From assembly GCA_020632955.1 (NCBI GenBank), contig JACKEO010000015.1:60492-124491 (forward strand): a stretch of 64,000 nucleotides of DNA. Direction: 5' to 3'. The notes under the pieces were generated by a model, which saw only the letters and a program-made list of their open reading frames with translations, did not search any database and was not told where the DNA came from. Both the position numbers and the translations under genes were made by a program. This DNA comes from Alphaproteobacteria bacterium. GTDB lineage: Bacteria; Myxococcota_A; UBA796; GCA-2862545. Below, piece after piece: positions 1 through 7,217 of this stretch (position 1 is the first letter of the stretch; every line of letters starts with the position of its first letter).

Positions 1-2
1 AG

Positions 3-1760
3 ATGCTGCGGGGGCTGGTGGCGCAGGCCGCCACCTCGCGCGAGGCCGCGCGCTACGAGCGCCGCATCGCCGAGGTGCACCTGGCCAACGGCGACGAGCC
101 CGCGGCGCGGCAGGCCCTCCTGGACGCCCTCGACCACGACTCCGAGGATCTCGACGCGCTCGTGGCGCTCCGCGACGTCTCGGAGCGCACCCACGACTAC
201 GACACCCTCCACACCGTGCTCAAGCGGCATGCGGCCCTGGTGCCCAAGGCCGAGCGCCTCGAGCTGCGCCGTGAGCTGGCCCGGGTGGCGGAGGACAAGC
301 TGGCGGCCCCCGAGCGGGCCATCGAGGCCTGGCGTGCGGTCCTCGAGGACGCCCCGCGCGACGACGAGGCCCTACGCCACCTCTTCGAGCTGGGCGATCT
401 GCAGGACGATCTCGAGCTCATGACCGAGGTCGGCGAGCCGCTGGCCACCTACGGGCGCGGGGCGGATCGCGGCGAGGTGCTCCGTCGGCTGGGCCTGCGC
501 AGCGAGAAGGCGGGTCGATCGGTCGACGCGCTCCGCTACCTCGAGGCGGCGATCGATCAGGATCCCCCCGACCGGGAGGCCGCCGAGCGGCTGGTGGCGC
601 TGCACCGCAAGAGCGGCGACCACCTGGCCCTGGTGCGCGTGCTGAAGGTCCAGGCCGCCCTCGAGCCCGAGGTGGCCCAGGCCGTGGGCATCCTCCGGGA
701 AGCCGTCCGCGTGGAGCTCGAGCAGCGGCACGATCGCACGGCGGCCCATGGCGTGGTGCAGCTCATCCTCGAGCGGTCCCCCGACGATCTGCCGGCGCTC
801 AAGCTGCACGCCGCCCTGCTCCACGAGGCGCGTCGCCTCGAGGAGGCGCTCGTGGTCCACGAGCAGCTCGAGCCGGCCCTTCGCGAGGTCGAGGACCTCG
901 ACGACTACGACGTGCGCGTGGAGCTCACCGCCTTCTTCCACCGCTTCGGCGAGATGCTCCAGTCGCGCGGCCGCACCGACGAGGCACGCCTGCGCTACGA
1001 GCGCGCGCTCGAGCTGAACGCGGCCCACCTGCCCACGCTCGAGGCCGTGGGGCCGCTCTACGTCGCGGCGGAGGACTGGGAGCAGGCGGGGGCGGTCTAC
1101 CAGCGCCTGCTCGAGCTCACGGGCGGGCAGGGCGATCCGGAGCAGGTGGCCCACATGTTCACCATGCTCGGGCTCGTGGAGCAGCACACGGGCCAGCTCG
1201 ACAAGGCGTCCCGGCGCTTCAACCGGGCGCTGGAGGCCTTCCCGAACTTCCCGGCCGCGCTCAAGGGGCTCGCGCACGTCTACCGGGCCCGCGGCGACTG
1301 GAACAACGTCCTGCAGGCCTACAACCACGTCATCTACAATGCGACCCAGGTGGACGACATCGTCGAGGCGTACATGACGAAGGGCCGGGTGCTCGACGAG
1401 CAGATGCAGCGGCCCGACAAGGCGCAGCAGCACTACGAGCGCAGCCTCAACGTGAAGCCCGATCAGCCCGTGGCCTACCTGCGGCTGATGGAGCTGGCCC
1501 TGCGGCGCCAGGCCTACGAGGAGGTCGCCGACTACGCACGTCGCGGCCTGCAGGCGAGCGAGGAGGGCTCCGCGCACGACGCCGACCTGCTCCTCGGCCT
1601 CGCGCTGGCGCAGCACGAGCTGGAGGCCTCCCGTCAGGCCGGCGAGAGCCTCGCTCGCGCCCAGGAGCTCGGCGCCGACTGGCTCGCCACGCTCGGGGCC
1701 GATCCGCTCGCGGACGCCGCCGCGGTGTGCAGCCTGCTGCACGGACGGCTGCCCGCATGA
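3..1760 (+). CDS. TPR-repeat protein, 5'-truncated by the window edge
   Basis: The frame is open to the left edge, so the first Met in view is probably internal and this is the C-terminal part of a longer protein. The 585 visible residues are almost entirely helical tetratricopeptide-like units, most regular at about residues 320-450 (for example a unit ending RYERALELNA, and then FNRALEAFPNFPAALKGLAH). TPR solenoids normally bind other proteins. No enzyme domain, signal peptide or membrane segment is visible in this part. The stop codon overlaps the start of the next gene as ATGA, so the thioredoxin-like lipoprotein downstream is probably co-translated. The exact function is unknown. Confidence 0.85.
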   Translation: MLRGLVAQAATSREAARYERRIAEVHLANGDEPAARQALLDALDHDSEDLDALVALRDVSERTHDYDTLHTVLKRHAALVPKAERLELRRELARVAEDKLAAPERAIEAWRAVLEDAPRDDEALRHLFELGDLQDDLELMTEVGEPLATYGRGADRGEVLRRLGLRSEKAGRSVDALRYLEAAIDQDPPDREAAERLVALHRKSGDHLALVRVLKVQAALEPEVAQAVGILREAVRVELEQRHDRTAAHGVVQLILERSPDDLPALKLHAALLHEARRLEEALVVHEQLEPALREVEDLDDYDVRVELTAFFHRFGEMLQSRGRTDEARLRYERALELNAAHLPTLEAVGPLYVAAEDWEQAGAVYQRLLELTGGQGDPEQVAHMFTMLGLVEQHTGQLDKASRRFNRALEAFPNFPAALKGLAHVYRARGDWNNVLQAYNHVIYNATQVDDIVEAYMTKGRVLDEQMQRPDKAQQHYERSLNVKPDQPVAYLRLMELALRRQAYEEVADYARRGLQASEEGSAHDADLLLGLALAQHELEASRQAGESLARAQELGADWLATLGADPLADAAAVCSLLHGRLPA

Positions 1761-2389
1761 GCCTCTGGATCCTCGCCCTGCTCGCCTGCGGCGACGCGCC
1801 GTCCAATGCCCCCGAGGCCGCGCCGGTCCCGGCGGGCGACGACGAGGCCGCTGCGCTCGTGGAGCCGCCGGTCAGCGACCCCGACGACATGCCCGTGCCC
1901 TCCGAGCGGGTGGTCACGCCGCAGGGGGAGCCGGTCGACGACGCCGACGGCTACGTGCCCGACCTGGTCACCCCCACGCTGCCTCCCGGGCTCGTCGTGG
2001 AGGCCGTGTACGAGCCCGGGGTGCTCCTCGAGGACCGCATCGCCGATCTGGCGGCCGCGGCCCGCCTCGACGGCGTGCTGCCTGTCGTGGAGCTGTGGGG
2101 CGGCTGGTGCGGGAGCTGCCGGCGCCTGCACGAGTCCATGGCCGATCCGCAGATGCTCGATGCCTTCGCGGGCACGCGCATCATCCGGGTCGACACGGTG
2201 GCGTGGAAGGAGGCGATGGTCACGCTGCAGGTGGGCAACGCCGACCAGTTCTCGATCCCGGCCTTCTACGTGGCCAAGGCCGACGGCGCCCTGGGCTCGT
2301 CCATCGACGGCCACGCCTGGCGCGAGAACGTCCCGGAGAACATGGCCCCGCCGCTCAAGCGGTTCTTCCGCCAGCACGGCGCGCGGTAG
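1757..2389 (+). CDS. thioredoxin-like lipoprotein
   Basis: A 210-residue protein beginning at the ATG that overlaps the preceding stop (ATGA). The N-terminus is a short hydrophobic stretch ending LLAC, a lipobox, so it is probably a lipoprotein. An acidic, proline-rich linker of about 75 residues follows. The C-terminal half is thioredoxin-like: WGGWCGSC at about residues 113-120 is a CxxC redox site preceded by the usual Trp, and a cis-Pro-type segment (FSIPAFYV) lies further on. The family carries out thiol-disulfide exchange or reduction outside the cytoplasm. The partner is unknown. The upstream TPR gene may be functionally linked because of the coupling, but this is inference. Confidence 0.8.
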   Translation: MSLWILALLACGDAPSNAPEAAPVPAGDDEAAALVEPPVSDPDDMPVPSERVVTPQGEPVDDADGYVPDLVTPTLPPGLVVEAVYEPGVLLEDRIADLAAAARLDGVLPVVELWGGWCGSCRRLHESMADPQMLDAFAGTRIIRVDTVAWKEAMVTLQVGNADQFSIPAFYVAKADGALGSSIDGHAWRENVPENMAPPLKRFFRQHGAR

Positions 2390-2437
2390 CGTCCGGCCGG
2401 GTGCCGTCGACGCGGCGAGGCCGCCACGACGGCGCGA

Positions 2438-3553
2438 TCAGGCCCGCGCGGGCACGAGGCTCACGGCGGTGCCGCCCATGGCCGCGCCGGCGAGGACCAG
2501 CAGCACCATCGGGCCCACCCACGGCAGCACGGCGCCCAGCGTGAGCACCCCCACGGTGCCCACCACCGCGGGCACGGGCCCCGCAGCAGAGGGCACGAGG
2601 CGCTCGCTGCCGATCTGGACCAGGGCGCCGAAGCCGAAGGCCCATGCCGCGAGGAGGGTGCCACCGAGCAGGGCCGCGAGCGGCACCGTGGGCGCGTGGC
2701 CCAGCAGGGAGGGCAGCACGGCGGGGACGACGCCCACGAGGAGGCCCCCCGCGGCCAGGGAGGCCACGGGGCGCTCGACCAGCGCGCGGGCCGCACGCTC
2801 CACGCGCGCGGGACGCCACGCCCGGAGCAGCAGCACGAGGGCGGCGGCGAGCAACGCCGGCACCAGGCGGAGCGCGAGCCGGCCCAGGGGCAGGGGACCG
2901 TCGACGAGCAGCGCGCCGGCCGCGGGGGAGCCCGCCAGCGGACCGCCGTGGCCCGCCACGCGTCCGCCGGGGTCCACCGCCACGTCGCCCCCCAGGGCCA
3001 CGGCCTCGCCGCCCACGGAGCCCGTGCCGCCCACGTGGAGCTGGCCGCCCAGGCTCACGGCGTGCCGCAGCACCGTGCCCATCACGCGCACGTCGGCGCC
3101 CAGCCCGATGGCATCGCGCACCACCGAACCGGAGGGCACGACGAGCTGACCGCCCACGCGGAGGAGATCCTCCGCGGGCAGGGAGGCGGACGTCGCGGGT
3201 GCGCCGGCCACGGCGAGGCGCAGGCGGACGAGCGCGGCCTCCTCCGCTGTGGCCAGCAGCGCGTCGAGCGTGGCGGTGCGCGCGGCGGGGGACAGGGCGG
3301 CGACCAGCTCGTCGCGCAGCGCCTCCTCCCGGGCCTCCAGCTCGGCGAGCCGCGACCTCAGGTGCTCGAGGGCGACGGCGCGCTGGGCGGGCGGACCGGT
3401 GGACAGCCGCTCGGCCCAGCCGTCGAGGGCCTCGAGGCGGGGATCGGCGGTGAGGGGAGCGGGCGCGACCACCGACCCGGACCCGTCGAGGCCCACCTCG
3501 GGAGGCGGGCCGGGCTCGGCGAGGGCGAGGCAGGCGAGGAGGGCCAGGATCAC
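2438..3553 (-). CDS. membrane protein with beta-repeat segment, in the ECF sigma operon
   Basis: A 371-residue protein starting at a GTG that overlaps the anti-sigma stop (GTGA). It has a short signal sequence (ILALLACLALA), a helical region near residues 55-130, then a run of short glycine/valine-rich repeats at about 140-235 (segments such as GGQLVVPSGSVV and GGDVAVDPGGRV), which resemble the beta-helix strands of bactofilin-like polymer-forming domains. The C-terminal third holds about four to five hydrophobic membrane segments. Proteins of this layout often sit beside ECF sigma factors and are thought to act in the envelope. The exact role is unknown. It is the last gene of a three-gene coupled unit. 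Confidence 0.75.
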   Translation of the reverse strand: MILALLACLALAEPGPPPEVGLDGSGSVVAPAPLTADPRLEALDGWAERLSTGPPAQRAVALEHLRSRLAELEAREEALRDELVAALSPAARTATLDALLATAEEAALVRLRLAVAGAPATSASLPAEDLLRVGGQLVVPSGSVVRDAIGLGADVRVMGTVLRHAVSLGGQLHVGGTGSVGGEAVALGGDVAVDPGGRVAGHGGPLAGSPAAGALLVDGPLPLGRLALRLVPALLAAALVLLLRAWRPARVERAARALVERPVASLAAGGLLVGVVPAVLPSLLGHAPTVPLAALLGGTLLAAWAFGFGALVQIGSERLVPSAAGPVPAVVGTVGVLTLGAVLPWVGPMVLLVLAGAAMGGTAVSLVPARA

Positions 3554-4026
3554 GCGGCCCTCTCCAGCGCGAGGGCGGGCGCCTCCCGATCGGCGGGGAG
3601 CGCCAGCAGCGCCACCACGGGCAGCAGGCCCACGGTGCCCAGCGCGAGCCACGGCCCCAGCGCGCCGTCGATCACCAGGTCGGCGAGCGCACGCAGGCGC
3701 GCGGCCCAGCCCACCGGGCCCGTGGACAGCACCGACAGCATGCTGGCGGTGACGGCGAGGGCTGCCGCGAGGCCCAGGCCCAGCAGGCGCTCGTCGGTGG
3801 CCCGCCCTCGCGCCTCCACCTCGGCGAGCGCGGCGGCCACGAGCCCTTCCGGCACCACAGGGTCGTCGACCGCGGCGAAGGCCCGGGCCAGCGGATCCGC
3901 CTCCCGTGCGCGGTTGGCGCAGGCCGGGCAGGCGTCGAGGTGCAGGGCCACGTGCGCCGCGGCGTGCTCGCCGAGATCACCTGCCACGAAGCGGGCCAGC
4001 AGGGCGTCGTCCACGTGCGTGCTCAC
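3550..4026 (-). CDS. anti-sigma factor, zinc-finger type
   Basis: A 158-residue protein with an N-terminal putative zinc-finger anti-sigma motif: His in AAHVALHLDAC followed by CPAC gives the H-x3-C-x2-C arrangement typical of ZAS domains at about residues 20-38. Two hydrophobic segments follow (around 85-105 and 125-145), so the protein would hold its sigma factor at the inner membrane. It starts at a GTG overlapping the sigma stop (GTGA) and itself overlaps the next gene in the same way. From the family, it should bind and inhibit the ECF sigma factor encoded just upstream until an envelope signal releases it. Confidence 0.85.
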   Translation of the reverse strand: MSTHVDDALLARFVAGDLGEHAAAHVALHLDACPACANRAREADPLARAFAAVDDPVVPEGLVAAALAEVEARGRATDERLLGLGLAAALAVTASMLSVLSTGPVGWAARLRALADLVIDGALGPWLALGTVGLLPVVALLALPADREAPALALERAA

Positions 4027-4589
4027 GCCACGCCTCCCCGTCCCTCGTAGGCCGTGCGCAGCTTGCCACGGGCGCGGAAGATGCGGTTCATCACGGTGCC
4101 CAGGGGCAGGTCGAGCACCTCGGCGATCTCCGTGTACTTGAGGTGCTCGAAGTGGTAGAGCACCAGGATCTCCCGGTACATCGGCGGGATCTCGGCGAGG
4201 GCCTCGTGCAGCCGCTCGGCCCGCTCGGCGCGCGAGGCCTCCTGCAGCGGGGTGGGGGAGGTGTCGGCCACCTCGCGGCTGGGCTCGTGGGTGCGCAGGC
4301 GGCGGCGGCGCAGGTGATCGATGCAGGCGTTCCGGGCGATGCCGTAGGCCCACGTCGAGAAGGAGCGCTGGGGATCGTAGCGATCCAGCGCGCGCAGGAG
4401 CTTCACGAGCACCTCCTGCGACACCTCCTGCGCGTCCTGCTCGTCGCGGAGCATGCGCAGGCAGAAGCGATGGAGCGGCGCGGCCCACCGGCTCGCCACC
4501 CACGAGCGCGCCGTCGGATCACCGTCGGCCGCCAGGGCGATGTGCGCGGACTCGTCGTGGGGGGCGTCGTGCAACCTCAAGGCGATCAG
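4023..4589 (-). CDS. ECF-type RNA polymerase sigma factor
   Basis: An ECF sigma factor of about 188 residues. Region 2 is clear (FCLRMLRDEQDAQEVSQEV, then STWAYGIARNACIDHLR), and region 4 has the helix-turn-helix KYTEIAEVLDLPLGTVMNRI. A short linker joins them and no extra domain is present. The start is a real choice: TTG at 4580 has no well-placed ribosome site, whereas CTG at 4589 lies six bases after a perfect AGGAGG (4596-4601), so I favour the CTG. The gene heads a coupled unit with its anti-sigma factor and a membrane protein, and is divergent from the gene at 4697. It probably controls an envelope response. The regulon is unknown. Confidence 0.9.
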   Translation of the reverse strand: MIALRLHDAPHDESAHIALAADGDPTARSWVASRWAAPLHRFCLRMLRDEQDAQEVSQEVLVKLLRALDRYDPQRSFSTWAYGIARNACIDHLRRRRLRTHEPSREVADTSPTPLQEASRAERAERLHEALAEIPPMYREILVLYHFEHLKYTEIAEVLDLPLGTVMNRIFRARGKLRTAYEGRGGVA

Positions 4590-4622
4590 CTTCGGCCTCC
4601 TGTCGTCGCTGTGACGTCCGAT

Positions 4623-4651
4623 GCTACGAGGGCTGACGGGACGTTATTTCA
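4623..4651 (-). promoter_or_regulatory. possible ECF-type promoter of the sigma operon
   Basis: Reading on the minus strand, TGAAAT (4651-4646) and CGTAGC (4628-4623) are separated by 17 bases, upstream of the sigma gene start. A TGAA-like -35 and a CGTA-like -10 are common in ECF promoters, and such sigma factors often activate themselves. This is a pattern match only. Confidence 0.3.
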
Positions 4652-4696
4652 CCTCGTCTCCCGCGAGCGTATCCTGCCTGCTCCCCCCGGCGGCCC

Positions 4697-6031
4697 ATGG
4701 ACAAGGACCAGAAGCTCCGGCGCTACCGTCGCAAGAAGTACTCCGAGATCGTCGACTTCCCCGTGGAGATCGTGGGCAGCGACGGCACCACGCGGCAGTA
4801 CGACTTCGAGGAGTCCGTCCGGCTCTACCAGCGCCGCATGACCTTCGCGCCGCTGCGCTACCGCGACGACGACCTCGTCACGGCGGAGCTCGGGCACTGC
4901 CGGTCGCGCATCGAGCAGCTGCGGCGCTCCTACTTCCACCTGCACGGGTGGACGACGCCCGAGGGGCAGCAGGGCCCCGAGCACGCCGCGCCCGATCTCG
5001 CCGGCGAGCTGGCCGCCTTCCTGGCGCGGGTGCTGCGTGTGAGTGGGCGCCTCGACGTGCGGTTCACCGCGGTGGCCCACGACGGTCCCGCGAGCTGCTG
5101 GTTCGTGCGGGTGCCCTCGATGGCGGGTGGCATGCTGCTGTACGTCTTCGAGTTCGCCCGGGAGGGTGCCGAGGACGCCTGCCACGCGGCCGTGCGCGAC
5201 CTGCGGGCCCACGATCACGCCACGGGCGACGTGGAGCGCCTCGTGGCCTCCCACCACGTGGGCGACGGGGGCTTCGTGCTCTCGGGGCGCGCGTCCGAGG
5301 TCGACGCCATGGTGCCCTGGTCGAGCGCCGGCGAGACCACCGAGCTGGAGCCCACGCCCTGGGACGAGGTGGAGGGCTTCGTGCGCCGCGGCGACCTGCC
5401 CGCGGCCCTGCTGCGCTGCCGCTCCGTGCTCGAGGAGCAGCCGTGGCATCGCGACGCCTACGCGATGGGCGCCCTGCTGGCCGTCCACCTGCGTCGGCCC
5501 GGCGACGCCGAGGATCTCGCCTTCGTGGGCTCGCGCTACTTCCCCGGCGACGCCCTGCTGCACCAGGCGCTCGGGCTGGCCCACCTCCACCAGGGGCGGG
5601 TCGCCGACGCGGCCCGCGACCTGGGTCGCGCGCTCGAGCTCGACGACGAGCTGGTGTCGGCCCGGTCGCTGCTCACCCTCGCGCAGGTGCAGCGCGGGGC
5701 CTGGCTCGCGGCGTGGCGCATCTCGCGGCTCGGCCCCGTGGAGGGGCAGGGCGGTGACGTGGCGGCCCACCAGGAGCTCGTGGGCGTGGTGCGACGCTTC
5801 CTGCTGCTCCTGCTGTCGGCCACGTCCGCGGCGCTGTCGGGGCTGTGCATCGTGGCCGTGCTCGGCCCGCGGGGCATCCTGCCGCTGCTCGCGGTGATCG
5901 CGTTGGGTGCGGCCGGCATCCTGGTCACCCGGCGGCGCTTCCTCGCCGTGCGCGACCGGCACCTGCTCGAGGATCCCGCCTCGGCCCTGCTGCGCGTGCG
6001 CCGCACGCGGGCTCGTCGCTCGGCCACCTGA
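4697..6031 (+). CDS. uncharacterised TPR-like protein with C-terminal membrane hairpin
   Basis: A 444-residue protein I do not recognise as a named family. The first 200 residues form a basic then mixed globular domain (start MDKDQKLRRYRRKKYSEIVD) with no catalytic motif I can identify. Residues of about 215-330 look like two to three tetratricopeptide-type helical repeats (WDEVEGFVRRGDLPAALLRC and HQALGLAHLHQGRVADAARD). Two hydrophobic helices near residues 367-410 form a membrane hairpin, followed by a short basic tail. It is divergent from the ECF sigma operon and shares its intergenic region, so it could be a target of that sigma factor, but the sequence does not prove this. Confidence 0.75.
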   Translation: MDKDQKLRRYRRKKYSEIVDFPVEIVGSDGTTRQYDFEESVRLYQRRMTFAPLRYRDDDLVTAELGHCRSRIEQLRRSYFHLHGWTTPEGQQGPEHAAPDLAGELAAFLARVLRVSGRLDVRFTAVAHDGPASCWFVRVPSMAGGMLLYVFEFAREGAEDACHAAVRDLRAHDHATGDVERLVASHHVGDGGFVLSGRASEVDAMVPWSSAGETTELEPTPWDEVEGFVRRGDLPAALLRCRSVLEEQPWHRDAYAMGALLAVHLRRPGDAEDLAFVGSRYFPGDALLHQALGLAHLHQGRVADAARDLGRALELDDELVSARSLLTLAQVQRGAWLAAWRISRLGPVEGQGGDVAAHQELVGVVRRFLLLLLSATSAALSGLCIVAVLGPRGILPLLAVIALGAAGILVTRRRFLAVRDRHLLEDPASALLRVRRTRARRSAT

Positions 6032-6035
6032 TGGC

Positions 6036-6063
6036 TTGCCGCCGGGGCCGGCGCGATTAGGTC
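6036..6063 (+). promoter_or_regulatory. predicted sigma70-type promoter of grpE
   Basis: TTGCCG (6036-6041) and TAGGTC (6058-6063) are separated by 16 bases and lie 40 bases before the grpE start. The -10 belongs to the recurring TAGG group seen before many starts in this window. Confidence 0.45.
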
Positions 6064-6102
6064 CGGGGGCCGCGCGGGTCCCCCCGCCGCCCTGGAGTGG
6101 TG

Positions 6103-6687
6103 ATGCAGAGCGCCGAGGACGAGGACCAGGTCGAGACCCCCGACGAGGCGGCCGAGGCCGAGGTCCCTGCCGACGATCCGGTCGTGCTGGCCGAGCAGCG
6201 TGCCGCCGAGCTGGCGCAGAAGCTCAAGGACACCGAGGCCCGTCTGCGCGCCGTGTCCAAGGCCTTCACCGACCAGAAGGGCGAGATGGCCGAGTTCCGC
6301 CAGCGGGTGGAGCGCCAGGAGGCGGTGCGGCTGCAGCGCCGTGAGTTCGAGGTGGCCCAGACCTTCTTCGAGCCCGTGCAGAACCTGCGGCGCTCGCTGG
6401 CCTCGGCCACCGACGTGCCGCCGTCCTTCCTGGAGGGCCTGGCGCTGGTGCAGCAGCAGTTCGACGAGGCGCTGCTGCGGCTCGGGCTCGAGCGCGTGGC
6501 CGGCGTGGGCAGCGCCTTCGACCCGGGCGTGCACGAGGCCATCGGCACGGCGCCCGTCGACGATCCGGCCCACGACGGGCTCGTGCTGATGGTGCACGAG
6601 GACGGCTTCCAGGTGGGCGGCAAGGTGCTGCAGGCGGCCAAGGTCGTGATCGGCCGCCACCTGCCCGCGACGCCCGGCGAGGCCTGA
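6103..6687 (+). CDS. grpE: GrpE, nucleotide exchange factor of DnaK
   Basis: A 194-residue GrpE, close to the usual length of about 200. It has an acidic N-terminal tail, a long coiled coil (about residues 28-85) and the C-terminal beta domain with the family signature PGVHEAIG and GGKVLQAAKVVIG. GrpE dimers release ADP from DnaK so that substrate folding can cycle, and they also act as thermosensors. The ATG at 6103 is preferred over the GTG two codons upstream because GGAG (6094-6097) is five bases before it. dnaK and dnaJ are not adjacent. The next gene begins directly after this stop codon. Confidence 0.95.
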   Translation: MQSAEDEDQVETPDEAAEAEVPADDPVVLAEQRAAELAQKLKDTEARLRAVSKAFTDQKGEMAEFRQRVERQEAVRLQRREFEVAQTFFEPVQNLRRSLASATDVPPSFLEGLALVQQQFDEALLRLGLERVAGVGSAFDPGVHEAIGTAPVDDPAHDGLVLMVHEDGFQVGGKVLQAAKVVIGRHLPATPGEA

Positions 6688-6688
6688 G

Positions 6689-7180
6689 CTGGGCACGCGG
6701 GGCCTCGCCGTCGCGCTCGCGGCGGCGGCCGTGGTCCTGGCGCTGGTCCTCGTCCGCCTGTCCGACCGGGATCGCTACCTCGAGAGCGCCGGCGACGCCG
6801 TGGTGTGGGACGTGCTCGCCCGCGAGGTCACGCGGGTGGATCTGCCCGACGGCGTCCTCGAGGTGGGGCCGCCGCCGCGGGTCCAGCGCGACGGTGACGT
6901 GGTCCCCGCCGACCCCGAGGCGGTGCGGCGCCTGCTCGACGCCCTGGAGGAGGCGCGTCGGGGCCTGCCCGTGGACGGGCCCGCCACCCTGGCCGGCGCC
7001 CGCCGTGCGATCACGGTGTGGCGTGGCGGGCGCGCGGACAGGATCGAGGTGGGCGAGGCGGCGCCGGTGGGCGATCGGACCTACGTGGTCACCGGCGACG
7101 GCCGGCTCGTGGCCGTGCGCGGCGCGCTCGGGCGGCAGGTGGCCGCCGGTGCGGGCGGGCTGCTCGGGGACGGTACGTGA
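6689..7180 (+). CDS. membrane-anchored protein resembling DUF4340 domains
   Basis: About 163 residues: one N-terminal membrane helix (VALAAAAVVLALVLV) followed by a small domain with repeated motifs (VDLPDGVLEV, ITVWRGGRADRIEVG, TYVVTGDGRLVAV). These resemble DUF4340-type domains found beside ABC/gliding-related export genes, but no such genes are adjacent here. Starting at the first ATG/GTG/TTG in frame (GTG, 6731) would cut most of the membrane helix off. The frame has been open only since 6650 and its only other start-like codon is CTG at 6689, one base after the grpE stop, so I place the start there. The function is unknown. Confidence 0.65.
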   Translation: MGTRGLAVALAAAAVVLALVLVRLSDRDRYLESAGDAVVWDVLAREVTRVDLPDGVLEVGPPPRVQRDGDVVPADPEAVRRLLDALEEARRGLPVDGPATLAGARRAITVWRGGRADRIEVGEAAPVGDRTYVVTGDGRLVAVRGALGRQVAAGAGGLLGDGT

Positions 7181-7217
7181 GCTGCGGAGGGTCAGGCGCG
7201 TGAGGAGGACCGGCACG

